Positions 20,297-28,177 of a stretch of 47,649 nt of DNA are shown here, one piece after another; position 1 is the stretch's first letter; every line of letters begins with the position of its first letter. Source of the stretch: Desulfovibrio sp. (GTDB taxonomy: Bacteria; Desulfobacterota; Desulfovibrionia; Desulfovibrionales; Desulfovibrionaceae); contig JAISWB010000099.1 in NCBI GenBank assembly GCA_031271265.1, positions 1 to 47,649 of the forward strand, in the 5' to 3' direction. The notes beneath the pieces were generated by a model. That model saw only the letters and a program-made list of their open reading frames with translations, was not told the origin of the DNA and made no database searches. A program made the position numbers and the translations under genes.

Positions 20297-20592
20297 AGCT
20301 GCAGTACTCCGCTTTGTATGTTGCACGTACAGTATATGCATCCCCGCCTGCCGCATGGGCGGGTAGGCTGCAAACGCCTTAAATTCCTCCTGATTGTTGT
20401 TTCATTACGCTGCGTCCCAAGCGCTCCGCCGAGCGTCTGCGGGCGGGTATCGGGTGCGTATGCGTACTCTGGTACTATTTTCCCGCGTTTACGTCCACGA
20501 AAAATAGGCGGTCGGACGGAATGTGACTCCACCCGGGCGCTGCCCCGGACGGCAATTATGGCCGGTTGTAAAATCGGGGAGTCGGCCTCTCT
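20297..20592. other. Intergenic region between the chemoreceptor and queE
   Basis: 296 bases without a credible gene. It contains a TATACT -10-like box for the chemoreceptor gene (minus strand, 20336-20331), but no good -35. A CCCGCC/GGCGGG inverted repeat (about 20343-20364) occupies the place of the -35 region and could be an operator. The rest lies downstream of queE; no T-tailed hairpin is seen. Confidence 0.4.
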
Positions 20593-21315
20593 TCAAACTT
20601 CGCCTTCTCCGGCGGGCCAGACGGTCTTGTGGATCTGGAGATTGAACTGCACGTTGTGCAGCCTGTCCCGGATAATGTTCTCGGCAAGCCAGGCCGGCGG
20701 CATGTCGTCCGCTTTCGGCGAAAAGGCGATGCGCGGTACGCCGGGCACGCGCCCGCAACGGAGCGCGATGTCCTTGGCAAAAGCGTAGTCTTCCGCGTCG
20801 GCGATGACAAACTTGAGGTAATCCGTTGCCCGCAACGCGGTCGTCATGCGCTCGAGGGGCGCCATAGCGCCCGTTTCTCCCGTCGAAGGACACTTGTGGT
20901 CCACAACCCAGCACTCCACGAAAGGTCGCAGTTCGACGGGAGGCACTATGGACCCGTTGGTTTCGACGGAAATGCGCATGCCCCTTTCCCCCAGCGCGCG
21001 CAACAGCGTTTCCAGCCCCTTGCCCAGGTACAGCAGGGGCTCGCCGCCCGTGACCGTCGTCTTGCGGCCGGCAAGGGCGACAACCCGCGCGACGAGGTCG
21101 TCCACGGACACCCGCGGCGTGTTTTCCGTTACGGAAAGCCCTTGCGGGGTGTCGCAACGCCCTCCCCAACAGCGCAGATTGCAGCCGGCAAGGCGGATGA
21201 AGGTTGAAAGCGTGCCCTGTCCGGCGCTGTTGACTTCGCCGTCGATACTCGGGAAAATACTTACGAGCGGGAGCTTTTCCTCCCTGCCGGCGTCCTGCCC
21301 TGTGCGTCCGGCCAT
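20593..21315 (-). CDS. queE: 7-carboxy-7-deazaguanine synthase QueE, atypical cluster motif
   Basis: 240 residues. QueE is the radical SAM enzyme that contracts 6-carboxytetrahydropterin to 7-carboxy-7-deazaguanine in queuosine precursor synthesis. Typical features are PSIDGEVNSAGQGTLSTFIRLAGCNLRC, TTVTGGEPLLY for SAM binding, ISVETNGSI, and DHKCPSTG in the purine region. The [4Fe-4S] motif reads CNLRCWGGRCDTP, that is CxxxCxxxxC, two residues longer than the standard CxxxCxxC. The frame is clean on both sides. It starts three bases after the queD stop, so queD and queE form an operon; queC and queF are not in the window. Confidence 0.93.
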   Translation of the reverse strand: MAGRTGQDAGREEKLPLVSIFPSIDGEVNSAGQGTLSTFIRLAGCNLRCWGGRCDTPQGLSVTENTPRVSVDDLVARVVALAGRKTTVTGGEPLLYLGKGLETLLRALGERGMRISVETNGSIVPPVELRPFVECWVVDHKCPSTGETGAMAPLERMTTALRATDYLKFVIADAEDYAFAKDIALRCGRVPGVPRIAFSPKADDMPPAWLAENIIRDRLHNVQFNLQIHKTVWPAGEGEV

Positions 21316-21318
21316 GCC

Positions 21319-21750
21319 CTATCCCGAACGGCTCCATTCGCAACAGGAAGACGGCGACTCCCAAAAGCGTATCCGCACAACGTCCGCCTCGGGCCACTCC
21401 TGCTCCAGCCGCAGCTTGAACCAGCGCACCATGTTTTCCGCAGTCGGAGCGACGACAAGGGCGCCCTCCTCATCCTCGACCTGCTCAAAATACTCCGGCA
21501 TATCCCGGCCTGCTCTGCCCACAACGTCGTTGAGGCACTTGTGGTCCAGTTCTTCGACAAGGGGTCCGACTTTGTCTTTGATTTCGTGAAAGTCCGCGGT
21601 TATGCCGGGGTATTGCTCACCCCGCACCCCGGCTACGGTAATTTCAACCTTCGCCGTGTGCCCATGCATGTTTCCGCACTTGCCCCGGTACGAAGGCAGA
21701 CGGTGCGCATAGGCAAATTCGAAAATTTTTGTCGCAGTGACATGCAGCAT
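21319..21750 (-). CDS. queD: 6-carboxytetrahydropterin synthase QueD
   Basis: 143 residues. QueD converts dihydroneopterin triphosphate to 6-carboxy-tetrahydropterin, the substrate of QueE. The zinc His and active-site Cys appear as FAYAHRLPSYRGKCGNMHGHT, with the CxxxHGH motif. The catalytic Asp/His segment LVEELDHKCLND and the pterin-anchoring Glu in RFWESPSS are present. HVTATKIFEF is the usual first strand. It is the upstream gene of the queD-queE pair. The 3' end of a decayed reading frame and an interspersed repeat lie just upstream. Confidence 0.95.
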   Translation of the reverse strand: MLHVTATKIFEFAYAHRLPSYRGKCGNMHGHTAKVEITVAGVRGEQYPGITADFHEIKDKVGPLVEELDHKCLNDVVGRAGRDMPEYFEQVEDEEGALVVAPTAENMVRWFKLRLEQEWPEADVVRIRFWESPSSCCEWSRSG

Positions 21751-21788
21751 CCGGCACCCGAATATAATCCTGTCTTACTGTATTCTCA

Positions 21789-21811
21789 GTCATTCCGAGC
21801 GAAGCGAAGAA
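21789..21811. repeat. TCATTCTGAGCG-type interspersed repeat, locus B
   Basis: GTCATTCCGAGCGAAGCGAA followed by GAA. One base differs from locus A. Read on the minus strand it forms the last codons (FFASLGMTE) of the relic frame described next. Confidence 0.7.
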
Positions 21812-22050
21812 GCCGTCGAAGCGCGTATCGGGGTCGATGCCGAGTCCTCGCAGGTTGACGGCAAAGAGCTTTGCGCCTGTAAGGTCCACGCCGTCGAGGC
21901 GGCACTTGTGCAAGGCTCCGCCCGCGGCAGGATGTCAAACCGACAGCCCCGGCGGAGGCTGTATTCGCCGGTGAAGGCCGGAAGGTAAAACTGCTCCGGG
22001 ACCCGGTCGGCGGCCGAGGTTGAAAAAGTCCAAGTATAACCGCCGGGCAT
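21801..22050 (-). pseudogene. Possible frameshifted remnant ending in pentapeptide-like repeats
   Basis: A minus-strand frame starting at ATG 22050 (MPGGYTWTFSTS..., EYSLRRGCRFDI) loses coherence near 21935. A neighbouring frame then continues with HKCRLDGVDLTGAKLFAVNL, which looks like pentapeptide repeats (A/C-D/N-L-x-x). A single-base shift near 21930 would join the two. The end runs into the interspersed repeat at 21789. I cannot name the ancestor. Confidence 0.35.
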
Positions 22051-22187
22051 GTCGATATCCTGTATATCCTGTGCTGCGGGGCTGTTTGCGAAAAGTTCTA
22101 TGACAATCCTGCCCTCATGGCAAGAAGCGGCCGCACTTGCAACGCCGCCGATCCCGCATTACCATGTTCGCATGTCGAGGAGGTCGC

Positions 22188-22607
22188 ATGGCGCGTCATG
22201 ATACGGAAATGTTCTGCCGTTTTGTGTACAGCCCGGAGTTGTCGTATGACGCTCTCCTGGCTCTGGAGACGGCGTTGAAGGTCGAACTGACCGCCGTACT
22301 CGGCGAGGGCGGCGGGGAATTCATCCACTTTGAGGAAACGGGCGATGCCCTGCGCGTGCAGTGCGCCTTTGCCGGCTGCGACGAAGACGTGTTTCATGCG
22401 TTGTGCGACAGGATTGCGCAGTTGACGGACGGCAGGACGGAGGCCGGCATGCTGTTTGTGGACAAAGACCTGCAACTGCTGCACATATATGCCCTGCACG
22501 ACGGGACGTGGCGGGAGTGTTGCCTGGGCCTGCCCGCTCCGGGACCGTTGACCGCGGCCGCGGCGGACAAGGCGCAGACGCCTGCACCGGTCGCGCAGGG
22601 TCGCTGA
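22188..22607 (+). CDS. Hypothetical protein
   Basis: 139 residues, family not recognised. ATG 22188 follows GAGGAG at good spacing; the frame is open a little further upstream without a better start. The predicted fold mixes helices and strands (MFCRFVYSPELSYDALLALETALK, LRVQCAFAGCDEDVFHALCDRI, AGMLFVDKDLQLLHIYAL). There is no signal peptide or membrane segment. It has five Cys but no clear metal motif. The Ala/Pro-rich last 25 residues are probably disordered. It is separated from the next gene by 200 bases with its own promoter. Confidence 0.65.
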   Translation: MARHDTEMFCRFVYSPELSYDALLALETALKVELTAVLGEGGGEFIHFEETGDALRVQCAFAGCDEDVFHALCDRIAQLTDGRTEAGMLFVDKDLQLLHIYALHDGTWRECCLGLPAPGPLTAAAADKAQTPAPVAQGR

Positions 22608-22716
22608 CCTCCACGCCCGGTTCCCCCGCCGCCGCCGTTTGCTCCTCTTGAACGCATCAACGCAAGTAGGCCCCCGCGGGCCGTCCTGTAAAATTTTGTC
22701 AACCTCATTATTTTCC

Positions 22717-22745
22717 TTGCTTTTTCTCCGTCTGCCTGCTAGTCT
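22717..22745 (+). promoter_or_regulatory. Possible sigma-70 promoter for the 586-residue protein
   Basis: TTGCTT (22717-22722) and TAGTCT (22740-22745) are spaced by 17 bases in a locally AT-richer stretch 65 bases upstream of the start codon. Both boxes are imperfect. Confidence 0.35.
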
Positions 22746-22810
22746 GTTCAAACCCGGATACATAGAGCGCCCGCCCGCCTGACTGAAAAAAACAACACTA
22801 TGAAAGTGTA

Positions 22811-24571
22811 ATGGTTCAGGACTGGAACTGTCTATTCACCGCCGCCGAACCCGGCTACAATGATGCCGGAGCATTCGCCGCCCCCCTGCGCCTGCCGACC
22901 TTGGACGCCCTCCGGCATTTTCTGGATCTTGTCCATATCAAGTACTGCCTCGCCAAACCTTTCTTTGAACTGCCCGACTACTATCCCGTGGTGGAACCGC
23001 GCGAACTGCTGCCCAGTTTCGAGGCTGATCCCTGGGAATACGCCAAGCTTCCGGCCTTCAGCCTGGTAGCCTTTGACCGGCCCGTGCGCAGTTTCATGGA
23101 AATATTCCAGTTCGACAGGTTGATTCCTCCTGATGCCAAACTGCGCGCGGATCTCGCCCGCGAAAACATGGACGCCAACCTTTCCGTGTTCCTGTCCCGC
23201 CTGCCGCGCGCCATGCAGGAAATTCTCCGCCGGCGCTTCGCAAACGCCGATGTGGCCGACCTCGCCGCCTATCCGGCCCTCATGCCCTATCTCGCCTGCA
23301 TGGACCGCGGCCAGGTCATGGGGCTGCACGGCCCGCATCCGCGCGACATGAATTTTTACCTCGCCGGCGTCTACGCCTCCTTTCCCTCGGACCTGGATAC
23401 GGAAGTCAAACGCTACGGCGTGCGCATCGGCAAATTCAGGATGGACGACCACGACACCTATGAACAGAACCGCAATTTCGTCCTGCAGCACCTGATGGAA
23501 CTCTACGGGTTCCCGGTATCATCGGAACGGCGCACCTCGGCCGCCGTCTTCGCCCGCCGCCTGCACCGCATGGGCGAGCGCTTCCTGATCCGTGTACTCG
23601 GCCAGTCCGACCGCACCCTGACCACCATTTACGGCCCCGGCACGTCCGTACCTTACCCGTACGTCGATAAAATCGCCCTGGTCAGGGCGTCCGACTCTAC
23701 TGAAGACGATAATCCGGAAAAACTTCACGACGAAGGCTGGTTTCTGGACGCGGAAAAACGGGTGCTCATCCTCAAGGTACTGTACAGGCAACACAGATTC
23801 AGCACGGACAACGTGCGCCAGGAACGCGCCCTGTCTGTGCTCAGGCAGGAAATCATCCATCCCCTGACCGGAAAAACTCTGCCCTATGAAGGCTTGAACC
23901 GCAGCACAGCCAATGTTCATCTCCTGCTCAACGACATAGTCCAGGGCGAACATACAGGACGCACCATCTATAAACGCGTGGAAATTGTCGAAGATACGGA
24001 TACTGAAGAAAAACGTTTGAAATTTCTCTATGCCTTGCTGTCCAAAAATCAACGCCGTATCATCGGTTACAGTGATGAATTTTTTGTCAATATCGAAAAA
24101 ATACTCAATAATTACCTCATACCTGCAGATGATGAACGCTTTTACAAAGTACGCGGCTACCACGCCGAAGTGCTGAACCGCTATACATACATACTTCAGG
24201 CTCGTAAAGTACGTATGCTCGAAGACCTGCTGAACCGCAACATCAAGGGTAAACGCATCGGCTACGCGCAGATGCTCAGCGAAAGCGTGGAACTCATGCT
24301 TTCGTTGAAATTTGAAATAGTCAATTATTTCGATTCGTTGGTGTCTGCCGCCATTGCCATAGGCGAATCCATGCTCAATGACCGCTACCTGGTGCGCGTC
24401 TATATCAGCAAACCGGAGAGCCGGCTGTCGCAAAAAGGTTTGGAGATCAAGCGCAGTTATGGTAAAATGGTCGCCTTGGTAGACGACTTCAAGTCCATAC
24501 GGAAACAGCGCACGGCCGGCAACAGGCGGCGCGACGCCGGCGTCGTTGAAGAAAGACAGGCCGTGTCCTGA
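22811..24571 (+). CDS. Large conserved-looking hypothetical protein
   Basis: 586 residues. I do not recognise the family. No signal peptide, transmembrane helix or nucleotide-binding loop is visible. The first half is rich in aromatic residues and Pro (FFELPDYYPVVEPRELLPSF, GPHPRDMNFYLAGVYASF). The middle (DKIALVRASDSTEDDNPEKLHDEGWFLDAEKRVLILKVLYRQHRFS) looks like a folded alpha/beta core. The C-terminal third is helical and charged (LSKNQRRIIGYSDEFFVNIEKILNNYL, ARKVRMLEDLLNRNIKGKRIGYAQML). Codon use is that of a real gene, with GC-rich third positions in most of the gene. The ATG at 22811 lacks an obvious Shine-Dalgarno. Local AT content rises between about 23.95 and 24.5 kb. It stands alone between a small hypothetical gene and gcvT. 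Confidence 0.7.
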   Translation: MVQDWNCLFTAAEPGYNDAGAFAAPLRLPTLDALRHFLDLVHIKYCLAKPFFELPDYYPVVEPRELLPSFEADPWEYAKLPAFSLVAFDRPVRSFMEIFQFDRLIPPDAKLRADLARENMDANLSVFLSRLPRAMQEILRRRFANADVADLAAYPALMPYLACMDRGQVMGLHGPHPRDMNFYLAGVYASFPSDLDTEVKRYGVRIGKFRMDDHDTYEQNRNFVLQHLMELYGFPVSSERRTSAAVFARRLHRMGERFLIRVLGQSDRTLTTIYGPGTSVPYPYVDKIALVRASDSTEDDNPEKLHDEGWFLDAEKRVLILKVLYRQHRFSTDNVRQERALSVLRQEIIHPLTGKTLPYEGLNRSTANVHLLLNDIVQGEHTGRTIYKRVEIVEDTDTEEKRLKFLYALLSKNQRRIIGYSDEFFVNIEKILNNYLIPADDERFYKVRGYHAEVLNRYTYILQARKVRMLEDLLNRNIKGKRIGYAQMLSESVELMLSLKFEIVNYFDSLVSAAIAIGESMLNDRYLVRVYISKPESRLSQKGLEIKRSYGKMVALVDDFKSIRKQRTAGNRRRDAGVVEERQAVS

Positions 24572-24758
24572 CGCGGGGCGCTTTTCGACGCCGGCAACGG
24601 CAGGCTCGTCGGGAGGTCGCGTACCTTGGCTGCGACGGCAGCGCTTTGAGGGACACCGCGCCGATGCGGCTTGCGGGCGCGGCCGGATACCTTGTCGGCA
24701 GCGGCAGGCGCGTTGAAATATTGTATTTTTGTCTTCCACCCCGCAAAGGAGCTGATGC

Positions 24759-25847
24759 ATGATTTCCCTTTTCACGACACCGCTTACGCCGCGACACCTG
24801 GAACTCGGCGCCAAATGCGGCCCTTTCGCCGGCTGGAATATGCCCATACACTACGCCGCCGGCATCGTCGCCGAACACCTTCATACCCGGTCCAAGGCGT
24901 GTCTTTTCGACATCTGCCACATGGGCGAATTTATCGTGGACGGCCCCGGAGCGGCGGATTCCCTGGCGCGCGCGGTTACCGTGAACATCGGCACCCTGAA
25001 GCCCGGACGCTGCCGCTATGGATTTCTTCTCAACGAGCAAGGCGGCATTCTCGACGACCTCATCGTCTACCGCCTGCGCGAAAACCGTTTCATGCTCGTG
25101 GTCAACGCAGCCTGTCGCGACTCCGACTTCGCCCGCCTAGGCGAACGCCTCGACCCCTCAGTCACTCTCGAAGACCGCTCGGACATCACAGGCAAACTGG
25201 ACCTGCAAGGGCCGGAATCCTTTGCCGTGCTGGAGCGCGTGCTGCCCGGCCCGTGGCGCAGACTGCCCTACTTCGGTTTTACCGGGGATGCCTCCTTCGA
25301 CAACGCGCCCCTGCTCGTCAGCAGAACGGGATATACCGGTGAATTGGGCGTCGAACTGTACTGTCCCGCGGAAAAAGCCGAAAAACTCTGGGACCGCCTC
25401 CTGTCCGACAAGTCCGTGCTTCCGGCCGGACTGGGCGCCCGCGACACTCTGCGCCTGGAAATCGGCCTGCCCCTCAACGGCCGGGATCTGGACGAAAAGC
25501 ACAGTCCCGCCGAGGCCGGGTACTCCGCCATGCTCACTTCCCAGGCAAACTTCACGGGCCGCGAAGGCGCGCTCCGCGTCAAAGAAAAACTCACCGCCCT
25601 GCGCCTGCAGGGACGCAGAAGCGCCCGGCACGGCGATGCCGTGTTTCTGGAAGACAAAGCTGTCGGGACCGTAACCAGTGCTTCCTTTGCCCCTTCCGTC
25701 GGCTCGGCCGTAGCCTTGGCCTATATCAACGCCGAAGACGCCGGTGCCGCGGACTACACCATCCGCGCTGCCAGAACGGACCTCCCGGCACGCGCCGGCG
25801 CTCTGCCCTTCTATACAAAAGGCACCGCCCGCATGACCATGGTGTAG
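24759..25847 (+). CDS. gcvT: Aminomethyltransferase (glycine cleavage T protein)
   Basis: 362 residues, the usual length. GcvT transfers the methylene group from the lipoylated H protein to tetrahydrofolate, releasing ammonia. Conserved features are GPFAGWNMPIHYAAGIVAEHLHTR, FDICHMGEF, the catalytic Asp region NEQGGILDDLIVYR, the folate-contact SRTGYTGELGVELYC, and GLGARDTLRLEIGLPLNG. The ATG is preceded by AAAGGAG. The H, P and L proteins are not in the window. Seven bases after its stop begins rsmE, then rarA, so a three-gene transcript is likely. Confidence 0.95.
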   Translation: MISLFTTPLTPRHLELGAKCGPFAGWNMPIHYAAGIVAEHLHTRSKACLFDICHMGEFIVDGPGAADSLARAVTVNIGTLKPGRCRYGFLLNEQGGILDDLIVYRLRENRFMLVVNAACRDSDFARLGERLDPSVTLEDRSDITGKLDLQGPESFAVLERVLPGPWRRLPYFGFTGDASFDNAPLLVSRTGYTGELGVELYCPAEKAEKLWDRLLSDKSVLPAGLGARDTLRLEIGLPLNGRDLDEKHSPAEAGYSAMLTSQANFTGREGALRVKEKLTALRLQGRRSARHGDAVFLEDKAVGTVTSASFAPSVGSAVALAYINAEDAGAADYTIRAARTDLPARAGALPFYTKGTARMTMV

Positions 25848-25854
25848 CCGGGCA

Positions 25855-26589
25855 ATGGCGGACATCCGTTCTTTCTATCTGGCGCCCGAAGCTTGGGAAC
25901 CTCCGTATATATTGGACGCCCGCGAGTCGCGCCACCTGACGCAGGTGCTGCGCCTGCGGGCCGGGGCCGAGGTGCGCCTGTTCGACGGTTGCGGACGTTG
26001 CGGACTGTTCCGCGTGGAAGAGGCGCGCAGGAACGCCGTAAAGCTTACCCTCCTCTCCGAAGGACGCGAAGAAGTTCCCGCGACGCGCTGCACCCTTGCG
26101 GCGGCCTTCTCCAAGGCCCTGCGCCGGACTTGGTTCATGGAAAAGAGCGTGGAACTCGGAGCCGCGGCCCTCTGGTTCTGGCAGGGCGACTACAGCCGGG
26201 CGATCCTGCCCGAGGCGCAGAAGCAAAATTGGCAGGCCGCCCTGCTCGCAGGCGCCAAACAGTGCGGATGCGCGACCATCCCCGCCTTGACCCTGATGCG
26301 CGGCGGCGCCGAAGCCGTCGCTTCCCGGCGCGGAGACTTCGGCAGGGCCTTCCTCCTCTATGAAGGAGATACGGGCGGCAGGCTTCTGGATCTGACGGAT
26401 CTCGCGCCGCCGGGGGACGTCCTTCTGGTTTTGGGCCCGGAGGGCGGCTTTTCTCCGCGCGAAGCAAAACTGTTCGCAGCCGCCGGCATAACGCCGGTCA
26501 GCCTGGGCGCGCGCGTCCTGCGCTGGGAAACCGCCGCGGTGCTTACCCTGGGGTTGGCCTTTCTTGCGGGGCAGAAAAGGACTTGCTGA
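25855..26589 (+). CDS. rsmE: 16S rRNA (uracil-1498-N3)-methyltransferase RsmE
   Basis: 244 residues. RsmE is a SPOUT-class methyltransferase that modifies U1498 in the decoding centre. The N-terminal PUA-like domain begins RSFYLAPEAWE and contains DARESRHLTQVLRLRAGAEVRLFDGCG. The knot domain has LAAAFSKALRRTWFMEKSVELGA and the SAM-binding LVLGPEGGFSPREAKLFAAAG, then LGARVLRWETAAV, all diagnostic. It starts eight bases after the gcvT stop. rarA starts four bases after its own stop. Confidence 0.95.
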   Translation: MADIRSFYLAPEAWEPPYILDARESRHLTQVLRLRAGAEVRLFDGCGRCGLFRVEEARRNAVKLTLLSEGREEVPATRCTLAAAFSKALRRTWFMEKSVELGAAALWFWQGDYSRAILPEAQKQNWQAALLAGAKQCGCATIPALTLMRGGAEAVASRRGDFGRAFLLYEGDTGGRLLDLTDLAPPGDVLLVLGPEGGFSPREAKLFAAAGITPVSLGARVLRWETAAVLTLGLAFLAGQKRTC

Positions 26590-26592
26590 TGA

Positions 26593-28050
26593 ATGCCTCC
26601 CGAAGCCGAGAGAAAGGGCTGTGATTCAGGCGGACTTACCCGCGGGGAAGAAGCTGTGACCGCCTCCGCCCCTTTGGCGGAGTTGCTGCGGCCGCGGGAC
26701 CCGGCCTTGTTTTTCGGGCAGGAGCACCTGCGCTCCAAGCTGGAAAACCTGTTGCGCGCCGCGCGGCTGCCCAGCCTGCTCTTCTTCGGACCGCCGGGGA
26801 GCGGCAAATCTACTCTTGCCCTGCTGCTGGCCGGGGCACGGGGCGGCAAGGTCACGCGCATCAGCGCCCCCGAGGCGGGCCTTCAACAGCTTCGCCGCCT
26901 GCTCGCCGGAACGGATATCCTGATCCTCGACGAACTGCACCGTTTTTCCAAGGCCCAGCAGGACTTTTTTCTGCCTCTGCTGGAAAGCGGTGAAATGACC
27001 CTGCTGGCGACCACCACGGAAAACCCCTCGTTCAGCGTGACCGCCCAGCTTCTTTCCCGCCTGCACGTTCTGCGCCTGCATCCCCTGAAACGCGCGGACC
27101 TCGTCCGGATAGCCGAACGCGGCGAGGAACGCGTGCAGTGCGAACTTGACGCAGATGTCCGTGACCTGCTCTGCGACCTGAGCGGCGGCGATGCCCGCAC
27201 TCTCCTCAATCTCGTGGAATACGCGGCCGCGCTGCCGGAAGACGCCCGCGTCCTTGCGGACATCAAGAAAGTGCTGCCCGAGCTTGTCGCGCGTCACGAC
27301 AAACAGGGGGACAAACATTACGATCTGGCCTCGGCCCTTATCAAATCCATACGCGGCAGCGATCCGGACGCCGCCGTCTATTACCTGGCCTGCCTGCTGG
27401 AAGGAGGCGAAGACCCGCGCTTCGTGTGCCGCCGGCTCATCCTCTCCGCCGCCGAAGACGTGGGGCTTGCCGACCCCGCCGCGCTGCCCCTGGCAACGGC
27501 CTGTCAACACGCCGTGGAACTGATCGGCATGCCCGAAGGCTACCTGCCCATGGCGGAAACGACAATTTATCTCGCCCTTGCCCCCAAAAGCAATTCCGCG
27601 TATGCCGCCTATGTCAACGCCGCGCGCGAGGTCAAGGCAAAAGGCGCTTGTCCCGTCCCCATCCACCTGCGCAACCCCGCAACGCGCCTGCAGAAAGCAT
27701 GGGGATACGGCAAAGGTTACCTGTATCCTCACAATTACCCCGATGCATGGGTGGAACAGGAATACCTGCCCGAAGAACTCGCGGGCAGGCGCTTTTATTT
27801 CCCCAAAAGCCTCGGGGCCGAAGGGCGGTTCAAGTCCCGGCGCGCATCGGCATCCGGGACGAGGACGCAGGCGGCGGGGGCGGCGAACCGGGCACAGGCT
27901 CCCAAGGCGGCGGACAGGACGCAGGCCTCCGGGGCGACGGCACAGGATTCCGAGGCGGCGGCACAGGCATCCGGAGCAATGGACGGGGCACAGGATTCCG
28001 GGGCTGCGGGCAGGCAGGAGAGCAATCAAACCGGTGAAAATCCGGCATAA
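26593..28050 (+). CDS. rarA: Replication-associated recombination protein RarA
   Basis: 485 residues. RarA (MgsA) is an AAA+ ATPase related to clamp loaders that acts at stalled forks. Walker A is FFGPPGSGKST and Walker B LILDELHRF. Sensor 1 is LLATTTENPSF, and the C-terminal tetramerisation region includes LIKSIRGSDPDAAVYYLACLLEGGEDPRFVCRRL and ETTIYLALAPKSNSAYAAY. NYPDAWVEQEYLPEEL marks the usual end. Beyond it sits an unusual tail of about 70 residues of repeated AQASGA/AQDSGA units, an in-frame GC-rich repeat. The ATG at 26593 keeps 21 non-conserved residues; GTG 26656 is a reasonable alternative start. Confidence 0.94.
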   Translation: MPPEAERKGCDSGGLTRGEEAVTASAPLAELLRPRDPALFFGQEHLRSKLENLLRAARLPSLLFFGPPGSGKSTLALLLAGARGGKVTRISAPEAGLQQLRRLLAGTDILILDELHRFSKAQQDFFLPLLESGEMTLLATTTENPSFSVTAQLLSRLHVLRLHPLKRADLVRIAERGEERVQCELDADVRDLLCDLSGGDARTLLNLVEYAAALPEDARVLADIKKVLPELVARHDKQGDKHYDLASALIKSIRGSDPDAAVYYLACLLEGGEDPRFVCRRLILSAAEDVGLADPAALPLATACQHAVELIGMPEGYLPMAETTIYLALAPKSNSAYAAYVNAAREVKAKGACPVPIHLRNPATRLQKAWGYGKGYLYPHNYPDAWVEQEYLPEELAGRRFYFPKSLGAEGRFKSRRASASGTRTQAAGAANRAQAPKAADRTQASGATAQDSEAAAQASGAMDGAQDSGAAGRQESNQTGENPA

Positions 28051-28177
28051 CGGAGAAATTTCCCGTTGCGGTTGCAAGGGCGTCCGCCCGCAGCAGAGGC
28101 CGGAGGAAGCCAAGCGGGAAACAGCAACTCCGGAATGCCGTAATCGACTCCCGGTGAAGCCGGGTGCGGATTGAACC

